This document shows positions 46,181-57,019 of a stretch of DNA of 64,000 nt, piece by piece; position 1 is the first letter of the stretch, and the number at the start of each line of letters is the position of its first letter. A program made the translations under genes and the position numbers. The notes under the pieces were generated by a model, which saw only the letters and a program-made list of their open reading frames with translations, did no database searches and was not told where the DNA came from. This DNA comes from Limnoperna fortunei (lineage: Eukaryota > Mollusca > Bivalvia > Mytilida > Modiolidae): assembly GCA_944474755.1 (NCBI GenBank), contig OX104112.1, positions 63,209,640 to 63,273,639 of the forward strand, given 5' to 3'.

Positions 46181-46405
46181 ATTATGACCTGACAACCCAC
46201 AACGAGAGGGTCCCATTTATTTGCAACCTATTGGTTATGTGCCTGTCAAAGCATAGGTTGCGAATTGAGCCCCTTAAACCTTAAGAAAATTGGATTTCCC
46301 TTCTATCTGCCGCGAAGTGTGTGGGTTTACACGGAATACTCCACCTTGATAAAGCTGAAAAAATGCTTTAAGTGGCTATTAAAACCTGTTAAAACAAACA
46401 CAAAT
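46180..46405 (+). mobile_element. tRNA-derived SINE, decayed body
   Basis: 'aggttgcgaattgagccccttaaacc', 'ttcccttctatctgccgcgaag', 'acacggaatactccaccttgataaagctg' and 'aaaaatgctttaagtggctattaaaacctgttaaaacaaac' follow the order of the SINE body and tail. It directly precedes the (TA)n tract and the better preserved SINE at 46466. Confidence 0.5.
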
Positions 46406-46408
46406 ATG

Positions 46409-46449
<41 letters not shown>
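46409..46449. repeat. (TA)n microsatellite
   Basis: About 20 TA units between a decayed SINE and a better preserved one. Confidence 0.95.
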
Positions 46450-46453
<4 letters not shown>

Positions 46454-46465
46454 CAATTAACAGAC

Positions 46466-46690
46466 GGGGACTCGGTGGCCGAGTGGTTAAGGTAGTTTGT
46501 CTACTATTGATCGCCAGGTCTGTCAACACTGAGGTTGCCGGTTCGATTCTTACTGCAGGCAGGGTGCACTCGACTCCAATCTTAATTGACAAGGATTGCC
46601 AGTTTTCCTTCCGCAAGTCGGGGGTTTGTTATTTGTTATGCCACAATATTTTTGCCGACAAACGGTCACGTGCAAACGGTTTCGAGTTTC
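46466..46690 (+). mobile_element. tRNA-derived SINE
   Basis: Starts GGGGACTCGGTGGCCGAGTGG and has A box TGGCCGAGTGG (46476-46486) and B box GGTTCGATTCT (46540-46550), spaced as in a class II (Ser/Leu-like) tRNA. The body continues with 'ttaattgacaaggattgccagttttccttccgcaagtcggggg', which recurs in other copies here. Although the head looks like a tRNA, the tail and the copies show it is a SINE. It follows a (TA)n microsatellite. Confidence 0.75.
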
Positions 46691-46694
46691 GTAC

Positions 46695-47685
46695 GTGACG
46701 CGGTTGATAAAAATACATAATTAAACTATATTACTCGATTAAAGCTTATTTATCTTTGGTAATTGAGATAACATTATGACTTATTTGAGTTTGAAAAACA
46801 TGCAATTTGTTTAGGTGACGCGGCTGAAACTGTGCATGTTTTTATGTTTATAAATATGATTTTGGTTATGTTTTGAATTTCAAGACTTGCTGTTTATATC
46901 TATAAATGCCGACGATTTCTTGTTTTGTTTAAACATAGTAAAACTATATTTCACATCTATCGCCACATTGCTTTTCATAATGGCAGACATACATATTTTA
47001 TTATAGTGTCTCAAACCAATAATTACAAATATATACATATAAATAAAAGCACATAAAAGATGTTGGTATTCAGCCATGTTTTACTTTTTTGAGACACTTA
47101 TTTAACACATGTAATACATTTATAACATAAATCAATATAGTTTCAAAAATAATAACTACAATTAAATGGATTAGAAAATAAAATATTATTTAAGTAAATA
47201 ATTACCACTACTCCTAACTACGATATCTTCTTTGTAAAACATAGTATATAAAGTCTTTGCTTAAAACTGTTGTTATTCAGCATTTTGCAAAATTAACTTC
47301 TCGTTTAAACAAAAGTTTTCAATCTACATTTTGAAAATAATTCATCATTAAAATTACAAGACACCAAAAAATGATTTTTTATCTAAATGAGTCGTAACGA
47401 CCAGTTTCAATTGATAATTGTAGACAACCACTTCAGAAATTTGACAATATACGTCTATATATGGCATATATCTACATGAACTTGTTTCTAATTTACTCTA
47501 ATTTTATCTATAAGTACGCAATTTAGTATAATTATGATTGTTCCTATCATCAAACAATCGGATATATCATTCTCTATCTTGTCAATCACATACAATTTTC
47601 GCTTAAAATTAAATAATTTACATTTATTTGTTTAGTTATTATATCAAAACATTATAAGCAAACGACAAGTTTCTAGTTGTCCTTT
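46695..47685. other. AT-rich noncoding DNA
   Basis: Nothing recognised. Confidence 0.5.
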
Positions 47686-47689
47686 TATA

Positions 47690-49700
47690 TTTTATTGACG
47701 CGAGTCCCATATCTCCACATACTGCCGAAATTGATGCATTTGAGGCACATCCGGAAAAAATTTTGCAAGCTTAACTTGGTCTTCATTCCAATCGGTTTGT
47801 CCACAGATACCAGCTCCATATTATAAAACATGTACTACTAATGTCTCGTACAGTTTAATGAATCATAAAAAGACCTTCCGCCGCAAAATAAATATACCAC
47901 CGACAGAGCTCTACTTGCAGATTTTTTCACTTTATTAATAGTAAACTTTTAATCTAAATGTTCCGTAATGTGTAATCCAAAATATCGATATGAATTGTCG
48001 AATTTTATGTTTATATTACCACATTTAAATAGTAAGTTATACCGTATAGTATAGTATAGTATAGTTTTATTCTCACACAGCCAATAGTACAATTGGTACA
48101 GAGAAAGTAACAAATAAACAAACAAAACAACAGCTATATACAATATATATAAACAATAATAAGGTTATGCTTACGCAACAGGTAAGCCAGGGGCGCTAAC
48201 ATTATCATTAATAATATTTAAATCATACCAAATCATTCGTCATTTTTTACACCACGATTATTGATTCAGTCTTACATCTTGTGCAGAGTTTTCCTCATCT
48301 GGAGCTATTAAAGTTATGTCGTCAGCATAGAAAAGAATTCATAAAGAAGTATCGTAGAAGTGAACCCCAGCATCGAGAGTACAAATTTCATCAGCAAGAT
48401 CATTTACATATATGTACGGAAATTAACGATGGAGACAAGTTGCAATCTTTCTTTACTCCAAATTTCAATGGAAAAATATCAGTCAAATAGTTGTTAAGGT
48501 TCACCACACTTTTGTTTAAGTAGTTAAGAAATTGAATTGCTTGCAATACGTTCCGTTTATTCCAATACTCATCCGTTCATGCCAGGGTAAATCTCGATTT
48601 ACACAGTCAAATGCATTGTTTGCATCTACAAAACACATTAAAGCATTTTTCTTTTAAAGTTTTCTTTTTTTTTGGATTAAGTTCATTAATACATTAAGTT
48701 GGTCCATTCAGCTTTGTTCTTTCGTAAAACCATTTTGTTCCTCTGTTAGAATATGTATATCTACTAACCAAAGTGAGAGTTTCTGATTCAGTATGACTAC
48801 ATTAATCTTAACATAGTATCGATATGAGTCGATAGTCCAGTGGATTATGCGGGTCCATTTTAGGTTTTGGTACTGGAGTAATTATGCTTGTAATCTACTC
48901 TTCAGGAAGATGCCACCTGAAAACAGTGATTGATGATTTTATAGAGTCAATGTAGCGGTCATAACGATTTATTCCTCAATGAATCGCATCTATTTCAACG
49001 AATTTTCCAAGTGTAGATCGGAACACTGCTTTTGTAACTTCTTCTCTACTGATTTCACAATCCAGAGATTCAGTGTAAATATTAGCGTCCAAACCTTGCC
49101 TTATCCTTAATATCACCTAGGAATACATCGTCATAACCTTCCAAATCAATAATGTTGAACAGAGTTTCATAGTCATTTTTCCATTTATTAAAAACTTCAT
49201 CAATATTGTCTGTCACTTCAGCTGATTCAGTTTTAACGTAATACTAGCGGGTTGTTTTCCGATCATTTGTCAGTCCCAGTTTGCCCAAAGTTTTTCAGAT
49301 ATGTCTTGTATTACTCGATTTCGAGCGTTTTGGTGTTCTACCATAAAGTTACGTTTTGTTCTTTTAAGAACTTTGTGAAACTCATTTCGTTTTAAGTAAA
49401 GGCTATTTAAATAAAGGATTTTGTACTAGATTTACATTTTAGTTCATGCCTTTTCGGCCTCGCGTGATGCGTTTTAGTTGCAGTTGTGTTAAATTTCGGT
49501 CATTAGTAATCGCTTTAACTGTTTGTACGGCGTGTCAAAGTCTCGTCTTTTATCTAATAATGATAGTGTTTTCTAAGAGTTTTCTTGCATATCGTGATCG
49601 GTAAATAGTTCATTTTTTAAGTTCGTTGTAGTTAAACTTTCAAGGTACTTTAAATCTGTAATTTCATTTAGTTGTACTACATTTTCATCCCAATTTCCGC
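47690..49700 (-). mobile_element. Decayed LINE RT remnant, interrupted by another insertion
   Basis: Minus strand. Readable pieces: QGLDANIYTESLDCEISREE and VFRSTLGKFVEIDAI (about 49.1-49.0 kb), IITPVPKPKMDPHNPLDYR (about 48.87 kb), FVDANNAFDCVNRD (about 48.63 kb), NSFLYADDITLIAPDEEN (YADD at 48318-48329) and FKCGNINIKFDNSYRYFGLHITEHLD (48035-47955, the region after the YADD box). Between the last two, about 165 bases at 48040-48205 are foreign. No frame stays open for long. Related in style to the element at 57.0-58.65 kb. Confidence 0.7.
48040..48205 (-). mobile_element. 3' end of a LINE inserted in the older LINE
   Basis: This foreign stretch breaks the RT remnant between its YADD box and the next block. 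Read on the minus strand it ends with 'aataaaac' followed by four or more copies of a 5-base unit (TATAG on the plus strand, about 48045-48064). A short tandem tail at the 3' end is typical of CR1/L2-like elements, and the LINE at 29 kb ends the same way with another unit. Only the last 150 or so bases were inserted, as in 5'-truncated copies. Confidence 0.5.
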
Positions 49701-49704
49701 TCAT

Positions 49705-50280
49705 AGAAATTGTCCATTCAAGTCAAGATTGTTCCGGAACCGATTCAGACCCTAATAATCCTACGAGTTGTTCATAATATCTGACATTATTTAAACACTA
49801 CAGTCAATAATAAACATCTGGTCATGGGATATTATACAATTAATGACTTTGATATAGGTCGCTATCGGGATTTATCAGCCAGAAAAATGTAACATTCACC
49901 GAGCCGCTAGGCTAAGGAATATACAATGTACATTTTTGAAGACTGAGAAATCCTTATAGCGACTGCATATCAAAGTATGTAATTGTTTTATTACATGAAT
50001 AAAATCACCATCTTTCTTTATCAGAAAAACACAGGCTGCTTACATTTTGTATTTGTTGTAATGCTGGTTACCATTAATATTTTCTGTCAATACTGCATTT
50101 TGATATTGACTTGCTGATAATCCTTTCATCACATTTCAAATATTGAAAAGAGTATAAAAAATCAATTATTTTATTCTTACATTTTTAAAATTTCAGGAAT
50201 TTCGGAGTCAAGAATTTCAACTTTAAAAGTTATTAGAATTTAATTAACACGAATACGCCATCTGACCCTGAGAGTGTTTA
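49705..50280. other. AT-rich noncoding DNA
   Basis: Nothing recognised apart from low-complexity stretches. Confidence 0.5.
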
Positions 50281-50284
50281 AGCA

Positions 50285-50445
50285 TTTTGTCCCTATTTCC
50301 TATTATTCTGTTTACAACAGTATTTATGCTAATTTAGGTAGTTTAGATGTCAAGCTGCTTACATGTGGTCATTCCAAGCAAAATTTGATCATTTATTCCA
50401 ATTATTCTTTTTACAACAGTATAATTTATGCTAATTGTAGTCATG
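50285..50445. repeat. Short tandem duplication, about 105-bp period
   Basis: 'tcctattattctgtttacaacagtatttatgctaattta' (50298) recurs as 'tccaattattctttttacaacagtataatttatgctaattg' (50397). Two units, noncoding. Confidence 0.6.
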
Positions 50446-50749
50446 TCAATTATAAAAAGGGAAACAAACAAATATTCTCCAAACAATTGAAATAGATTTC
50501 GGCAGCTGATCATAACCAAGAATATGTAAGTAATTAAGCATTATAATTCGTATGATTATTTGTTGTTTATTCTATATCGTCATGTTTGTCGATCCGATAC
50601 TAAATAAGTGTACAGGTTAAGCAGCTTTTTTTATACTCTTTATATATTGTGTATGTACACGATCCCAGTGGACTTACATTATTCCATCTCCCAATGAAAA
50701 AAAATATTCCATCTCCCAATAAAGAACATCTTAAACATTTAGCGTTAAA

Positions 50750-50900
50750 CGCCACTTATGAGTCTTAAGTAGACGAAACGCGCGTCTGGCGTAATAAATT
50801 TGTCACCTTGACAATGTCAATCATTGACACTGAAGAAGGCCATCAGTTGGTCGAAAATTTTGTCATATTTATTAATATAATTATTTTATAGTAGAAACAT
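50750..50900. repeat. Mussel-type dispersed repeat ('gtagacgaaacgcgcgtctgg')
   Basis: 'atgagtcttaagtagacgaaacgcgcgtctggcgtaataaatt' is a word I know from many mussel loci. Related pieces are at 8802-8864 ('gagtcttgattagacaaaacgtgtgcgg') and, inverted, near 23580-23625 ('cagacgcacctttcgtctattcaagactcatc'). Confidence 0.6.
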
Positions 50901-50904
50901 CTCT

Positions 50905-51720
50905 CTCTATATATATTGCGTTTTATTAGTTAATTATGTAACTATAAATATAATTCCTTTTAGTTTGTGGTTGATCCTTAGATGATATTTAAAGTATAAA
51001 TATTTTTTTTACAAAACATAACTATTAAACAACATCAAAATGACATAAACGTTTCATCGAATAGCGTAACATCTTTCGTTGCTTAATGTCATAAAAGAAG
51101 TATTTCAGTTAAAATTTACTACTCGAATAATAAGCTAACAAATAATTAAAGGCGGAAATGGGACCGGCCAATATATTACAACTTGAGTTTAATGTTTTGA
51201 AACTGCTACATTAAGCCTACTTATTTAACATTTACAAAATGAGTTGTTGTAAGGAGAGTGGCATTTTGCAAAAACTGCACCAAAATGGTCATCGGTATCA
51301 AAATCTTTGTTTTAAATATTGTTGCTTTACAAATAATCAGCGAAAATACATACATTCAAACTAAGAAGAAGAATAAAAAGTAGTGTACAGTTTAGACGGT
51401 AAAAAAAAAAGTTATAAGAGAAAGGTATTTATTGCAGCCTCAGCAATTTTACGTGTTTAGTTGTTGACGATGAGTACCAAGGCTGCTGTTTTTCCAGGTA
51501 ACAATAATGTCTACATATGGAATGACTTTATTATAAAAATGCTTAGAAAACGTACTTAAAAAGGTAACAAATTTTCTTGATGAATTGACCTCAAATTCTG
51601 GTCAGTTTGAGATACAAACATATATTAATGTGAAAAAATATTTAAAACAAAACATTTTGTAGGAGAAAAGTTGACCTAAAGGATGGTTTCCGACGAGTTA
51701 CAAACATGACCTGAAAAAAA
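50905..51720. other. AT-rich noncoding DNA
   Basis: Nothing recognised. Confidence 0.5.
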
Positions 51721-51721
51721 C

Positions 51722-51772
51722 TACTAATAGTAGACTAGCTATCTTAACCACTCTGCCACAAAGGCCTCTGTT
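51722..51772 (-). mobile_element. SINE head fragment, antisense
   Basis: The reverse complement 'cagaggcctttgtggcagagtggttaagatagctagtcta' matches the first 40 or so bases of the tRNA-derived SINE, with an A box. The rest is missing. Confidence 0.55.
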
Positions 51773-51939
51773 CTTAATAAGAAAGAGTTGTACACATTTA
51801 TCTTTTACTTTACCGATACCATACCTGGCGGGCAACAATGATGGAAATATCTAAAATAGTAAAGTCCACAATGTGCAAATAATTCACCATCGTCGGAAAC
51901 CCACGTCTCGTCGCGTTCTCGCTTTGCTACCCCGAAACT

Positions 51940-52077
51940 TACAATCATTCTCAATCAAGATTGGAGTCGAGCGTACCATGCCCGCAGTGAGACTAGAACC
52001 TGTAACTTCACCTCAGTGTTGACAGACCACGTTATCAGTAGTAGACGAACTACCTTAATCACTCGGCCACTGAGGCT
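51940..52077 (-). mobile_element. tRNA-derived SINE, antisense
   Basis: The reverse complement has the same head (tggccgagtga A box), 'aaggtagttcgtctactactgataacgtggtctgtcaacactgagg', a B-box region ('ggttctagtct') and 'gtacgctcgactccaatcttgattgag'. It is truncated after the tRNA-like part. Confidence 0.7.
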
Positions 52078-52079
52078 CG

Positions 52080-52796
52080 ACAAAAATCTGAGGTCAATCC
52101 ATCAAAAAAAAGTTATGGCCATTTTCAGAACATTTTCGGGACACTACAGGTAGTTTTCAGGACATTACTCTTACCATGTTTTTCATTCGAATATCAAATG
52201 TCAATTCATACTGCTAACTCTTTTTTCGTATTGACATTACACCCCTACTTTATTTGCCTATTGATCTGGGTAATGCTGTAAGACTTATTAACGACTTGTC
52301 AACACTTTTACAACAACAAGTTGTTGTTACAAAGGTTAAGGGTTGTAACGAGTCCCCGCTTTTTCCTATGATAAAATTGATGCAATTATATGACTAAAAG
52401 GGTGCTTATCGTTGCAAAAAACTTATAACAAACAATCACATTGTACGATAGACACGTGAAAAGTGCAAATTTATTGTGTTTTGCGACCGTTGTTAAATGT
52501 TCGTTAGGTAAATATCTACAAATATTTTGATAAAAATAATTTTTCAAACAAACAAAAAACCCGGACAGACGAAATAGATGAACAACCTATCATTGATGTA
52601 AACTGTCTTTTTTTATATAGTTATCAGCTTAAAACCTAGAAAAGGTCACATCTAAAAGCTATTGCATCACACCAAATGAAAACACGCGTTTCTCCCTTTG
52701 CCATTCATGTCATATAGACAATACAGTACAATATGTAGACATACATTCTCATTTAGAAATAACAATTATGAGCACAAAGTTTTTACTTTATTGCAG
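52080..52796. other. Possible 5' intron or upstream region of the VWC-like locus
   Basis: Ends in a pyrimidine-rich tract and CAG (52794-52796) just before the exon with the signal peptide. No upstream exon could be recognised. Confidence 0.35.
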
Positions 52797-53091
52797 GACG
52801 ATGAATTCTAAGCTGATTGTGGGTTTTGTTTTTGCATCTTTAAATATGGTACTGATGCATTGCGCTGAAGAGTTGACATGTTCTCCAGGTAGTATAGAGA
52901 GGATTTCATAATGTAGATTTTGTCGGTGCTTATCGGGCCATTGGATGTGTAGAACAGTGTATTGTCCACCTTGCCGATTTAACCAATCCCAAGGTCCGCC
53001 TAATTCAGACCAGTGTTGTCCTCGGTGTTTAACCCAGGGATATATTGTAGATCCACCTGGTCTACGTTTGCCACCTGTCCCTATGATTTAG
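52797..53091 (+). pseudogene. Secreted VWC-domain-like protein with an in-frame TAA
   Basis: A plausible splice acceptor (tttactttattgcag, ending at 52796) precedes ATG at 52801. Codons 1-22 form a signal peptide (KLIVGFVFASLNMVLMHC core). In the same frame follow LTCSPGS, a TAA at codon 37 (52909-52911), then CRFCRC, GHWMC, VYCPPC and QCCPRC, ending at TAG 53089-53091 after 96 codons. The ten cysteines (27, 38, 41, 43, 50, 55, 58, 72, 73, 76) follow the VWC pattern C..CxxCxC..C..C..C..CCxxC, but the stretch between the first two is shorter than usual. AATAAA occurs at 53137. It is either a recently damaged gene, a sequencing error, or a gene whose intron structure I have misread. The partner of such a protein cannot be deduced. 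Confidence 0.6.
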
Positions 53092-53125
53092 TCCAAGCCT
53101 GTGTTGTCGTCGGTGTTTGCTTACA
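53091..53125 (+). repeat. Partial duplication of the VWC CC-x-x-C segment
   Basis: The 'cctgtgttgtcgtcggtgttt' stretch after the stop resembles 'accagtgttgtcctcggtgttt' at 53010-53031, which encodes QCCPRC. One frame of the second copy reads LCCRRC. It is short, so coincidence is not excluded. Confidence 0.35.
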
Positions 53126-53136
53126 TACATAGACGA

Positions 53137-53142
53137 AATAAA
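53137..53142 (+). promoter_or_regulatory. Candidate polyadenylation signal after the VWC-like frame
   Basis: AATAAA lies 46 bases beyond the TAG of the VWC-like frame. A second AATAAA is at 53224-53229. Both are in AT-rich DNA, so chance is possible. Confidence 0.35.
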
Positions 53143-53439
53143 ATCAAAATAATATGGCATTTGAATTGTAATTTAGCATAAGTCAATTGAGTTATCAATT
53201 AAACGCATTCCAAATGCACATGTAATAAAATGAAAAATGCTTTCAAAACAGTATTATTTTAAGCCACGATCTACGTGAACAACGATTTTCCAACCCGTTT
53301 TTTGGCCGCAGATGGTCAAGCAAATTTTTGGTTTATTGGTTATGACTATTATCGTATACCTTTACAAAATAGAAAAATATCACCTGGATGTTCAGGGGAG
53401 GCCCTCTCTATGTGGAGATGATTGTAAGGCCACAATACC

Positions 53440-53575
53440 TGAGGTTAGCCTCGAACCATAATGGATAACGTGTTTAGGGAATTTCACGCTTCTTCCACAA
53501 TAAAGACCTCTTTTGCAGATGTATAAAAGGGATTAGGTGCAATGTAGTCGCTACAAAATGCAAAACCCGCTTTCA
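53440..53575 (+). repeat. Dispersed repeat linked to SINEs
   Basis: Copy of the repeat at 23255-23395. It shares 'ccataatgg', 'aacgtgttt', 'aataaagacctcttttgcagat' and 'gtcgctac'. Confidence 0.5.
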
Positions 53576-53784
53576 TAAAAAGCCTAAAATACCATCGTTT
53601 TCTTGTTGTAGTCAGATTCTGAACATCTCAAAAACTGTTGACTCAATGCTTCATTAAGTGTTCTCATACTGAATTCTGAAATATTGTGCATTGAGTTTTA
53701 AACACAAATCAGTCTATTTATACCGGTTTTTTTATGTCTCAGATATTAATAATTTTTTAATTGTCTATAACATGTCACTTGTCA

Positions 53785-54005
53785 CACAGGGACTCGTTGA
53801 CTGAGTGGTTAAGTTAGTGCGTCTATAATTGATCACGTGGTCTGTAAACACTTAGTTTGCGGAAATTATCTGAATTGACAGGGGCTGTCGGTTTTACTAC
53901 CGAAGGTCGGGAATTTCCGGGCACTCTGGCTTCCTCCCCAATATAAACTTGACGCCACAATAGTGAAAGTGGCGTCTGAACACCTTTCACACAAACAAAC
54001 AATCC
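53785..54005 (+). mobile_element. tRNA-derived SINE
   Basis: Head 'gggactcgttgactgagtggttaag', then 'gatcacgtggtctgtaaacacttag', then the body 'gggctgtcggttttactaccgaaggtcgg', 'gcactctggcttcctccccaatataaact', ending 'agtggcgtctgaacacc' and a CAAA-rich tail. The A and B boxes are decayed. Confidence 0.65.
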
Positions 54006-54149
54006 ACAAAGATCTTGCAGTGTCTGTTCCCACCTGTCATAATGATCTTGCTAGCGTCTAATCCTAGATTTTACAATACATTCAAGGACACCTTCGAACG
54101 TGTATACCTATCTCTATCTCTACGATTCACCTCGGTTTATGAAGCTATA

Positions 54150-54350
54150 TATTAATTTAGCGGATTTGGCTAAGTGTTTTAGAGGCCTGGACATAATGCA
54201 GGCCAAGGATTGCCAGTTTTCCTACCGAAGGTCCGGGGTTCTTTCCAAGTACTCCGGCGTCCTGCCCAAATAAAAACTGGACGCATGATATAGCTAACAA
54301 AATTGCTGAAAATGGCGTTAAACATCATTCAAATAAAAAAAACAAAACAA
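54150..54350 (+). mobile_element. tRNA-derived SINE
   Basis: Head decayed ('atttagcggatttggctaagtgttttag'). The body is well kept: 'aaggattgccagttttcctaccgaaggtccggggttctttccaagtactccggcgtcctgcccaaataaa', 'ctgaaaatggcgttaaacatcattcaaat' and an A-rich tail with AAAACAAA. Confidence 0.65.
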
Positions 54351-54470
54351 ACATAATGCAGGCGAAAGGGCGCCACAGTGTCACAACGGTGCGATTTCGA
54401 ACCCACCGAGGGTAAACAAACATTTGACAGTAATAAAATCTATGTATATATACTTATATATATATATTAT

Positions 54471-54614
54471 AAAGTCCAACGTAACCAGAATTTACATTTC
54501 TATTTTCACAAGCGCTTTCATGTATCATTACGATGTATCATCACCTGAAGAGTGTAATGATACATGAAAGCGTTTGTGAAAATAGAAATGTAAATTCTGG
54601 TTACGTTGGACTTT
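54471..54614. repeat. Near-perfect hairpin element, 61-bp arms
   Basis: 54471-54531 and 54554-54614 are reverse complements with a single mismatch that I can find (the agcgc/gcgtt position), around a 22-base loop. It sits next to a (TA)n run, consistent with a TA target. The low arm divergence suggests recent movement or gene conversion. MITE-like; no coding capacity. Confidence 0.85.
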
Positions 54615-54619
54615 TTATG

Positions 54620-55635
54620 TTTAATATAACTCAAGAATCGGATTCTTCGACTTGATGTTCATCGGAAAGAATAAATGTGTAAAACAGATCAAACAAAATA
54701 CAGTATTGTTCAACGGTCGATCCAGTGGATCTGAGAACTCCATTTTAACTTGCTGTTTCTATCGCGACTCAAAAACTCTCCTTGCACAACTGCTCCTAGT
54801 GCGAACCTCACTAACGAAATACCAATACAAATGCGATGAGTTTTACGTAGATTTTTAAAGAGCACTGTTCACTTCAATTGGCATCTACAGCTGTCATTAT
54901 AATTACCGAGAAGGTATATACACCGATGTCTGAACCCGTGTTCTTTCACATCGTGTTCTAAAGAAAATGTTTTTTTTTTTGCCAAAGGCGGGAGAATTCT
55001 TACGGGATCAGCATTACATATACAAATTGACCGTTACACGGAGAGTAAAATCGAATCAAAAGTGATTTCATAATCAGTATACGTTTTACCAAACGCTTCA
55101 CCATGCATGAAAATTATTTAGAATCCTTGGAGCATAATCTCTTACATTGATACTAAGAACGATCAAGATGGGAATCCCATTTATCCCTTAAGGGAGCATT
55201 GAACAATAAGCTTTCATCCCCGTGTGGTACCAGGGAATGTGTTATCGGGAGCATCATTTGAAGACTAATGTCAGTTAACAAATTACAATAATTAGAAAAA
55301 TTTCCCAATGAACATGCAGAACCAAAGAACAATGTTGGCAGGTGTTGCTTATGTCTAGCTTCGGATCTGATCTTAGTAACATTCCAGCAGCATCTTCAAA
55401 TGCGGTTTGTGTATCGTGTTTCAGGGCCTTTTGGGTCCTTTAAAGATGGGTCCTTTATTTCTACTGACGAGATTACTATGTAAACGGGAATTACATGCAG
55501 ACAATTAGATTGGTTTTCACTTCGGACGTTAACAGGTTGCCACCATGAGTTGGTAGTCTAATAAATGTCTCCGAAATGTTTGCACTGTCGTAATATTTTC
55601 TACGTTCCCAGTTTTTTAAAGACTTACATGACGCA
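54620..55635. other. Noncoding DNA
   Basis: A 68-codon open stretch at 54652-54858 follows the hairpin element and has no recognisable relatives. Nothing else seen. Confidence 0.4.
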
Positions 55636-55639
55636 GACA

Positions 55640-55940
55640 TGTGTGGCGTTGTTAAAAACGTTAATCATCTAATTTTGATCACGTGTATGTAAACACCTAC
55701 GTTGCGAATTAGAGCCTTATGGCGGGCAGTATGTGATACAATCCAACCTTAATTGACAAGGATGACCAGTTTTCCTGCCAGAGGGTTTTGATACGCGATG
55801 AAAAAGATTTAAAAAATGCTGATTTAATGCCACTTTCAGCAATTTTTGTAGCTATATCACTACGTCCAGTAGGAGTATTAGGTGCAAACGCACCACCTTT
55901 GGCTGAAAAAAGTGGCGTTAAACTGGATTAAAACAAGACT
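55640..55940 (+). mobile_element. tRNA-derived SINE, decayed
   Basis: 'gatcacgtgtatgtaaacacctacgttgcgaattagagccttatggcgggcag' matches the middle of the SINE, followed by 'caaccttaattgacaaggatgaccagttttcctgcc' and, after foreign sequence, 'tgaaaaaagtggcgttaaactggattaaaac'. The end resembles the SINE tail. Confidence 0.5.
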
Positions 55941-55944
55941 TTGG

Positions 55945-57015
55945 CAAAAATCGTTGGTAATATGAGTGTCAGTGCGGTTCTTATTTCCAATCCCTTCTGT
56001 GTTTTGACAATAACTATGTTTTGTATGTGTATATTGTCACCTTGTTTGCCCATATTTATTTATGATTTGCAAAGTTTTCCGCTTATAGGAAAGTTTCCTA
56101 CCACGTAAGGAGATCGGATGTAATGCACTATGACAATACAAGTACCACGATTAATGGTACTTTTTTACTGGTCATAACTTTACTTCAAGAACCTTTATGT
56201 ATGAATCCCTAGCAGAGTTTAAATTAAATGAAAATTTTTGAAAACGCACACATAAGGATTAAATCTTACAAGCAAGTCTTACATATTTAAATATAAAAAA
56301 GTAGTTTAAAAATATTTTACTTGTACATATATACATAAAATGGATTGGACATAAGTACGACATACCTTATGAAGCAGAAGACGACTACCATATCTAAATT
56401 TCTAAATTTTGAAAACGTTAATATCAAATTATCATGTTTTAACCAAAATATTTTTCAAATTTTATATTTTTCTTGAAAATTCTATAACATAAACATTTTG
56501 GTGATTCTTGGATTTGTTTCAAGAAGTGTTAAATTTTGTTCAGATTCCCGGGAGACGTACCGACCGCCAAAGTAAAGGGCTTGTCAGTGCCTCTCCGCAT
56601 GGTAACAGAGATGGCCAAACCAAATCCGGTGTCTTCCAATATCTGCTTCATGGGGTGTCCATATTGCTGTTGAAGATCGAGGTGATGTCTATTTGTTCTG
56701 GAAAATAAATTTAAAACTCAAGGCAGTACCGTGTTCGTTGAGAAGACAATAAGTGGGGGTGGGTAGGGTTTTTGTCAAATTCTTTTAAACAGTTACCGCT
56801 CAGACGATCAAAAATTGCCAATGATGCCGTTATTTGAGATCAACACTCTATAGAAGCTAACAATCTACACGTGCTATAAAAAACCTGAGTAAGCACCACC
56901 TTTAAATAAACAAACGACCGATTAGCCACATTCATAAACGGTGATTATCAGTGAGTGATAATCACTATTATTTTCTTTTTCATAGTTATTGAAATAGATA
57001 CAAGTTAACTTATAA
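55945..57015. other. Noncoding DNA
   Basis: Nothing recognised. A short palindrome, 'gtgattatcagtgagtgataatcac', is at 56940-56964. Confidence 0.45.
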
Positions 57016-57019
57016 AATA

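Noticed and set aside
46466..46561. A tRNA-Ser/Leu-like gene
   Set aside because: A and B boxes are good, but the acceptor ends do not pair as in a working tRNA, there is a SINE tail, and several similar copies exist in the window.
52889..52919. A 31-base intron that would remove the TAA of the VWC-like frame
   Set aside because: GT and AG are present, but the intron would be too short, and the frame after it would destroy the cysteine pattern.
54652..54858. Plus-strand open stretch of 68 codons after the hairpin element
   Set aside because: No domain or relatives recognised. Length is within chance expectation for this DNA.
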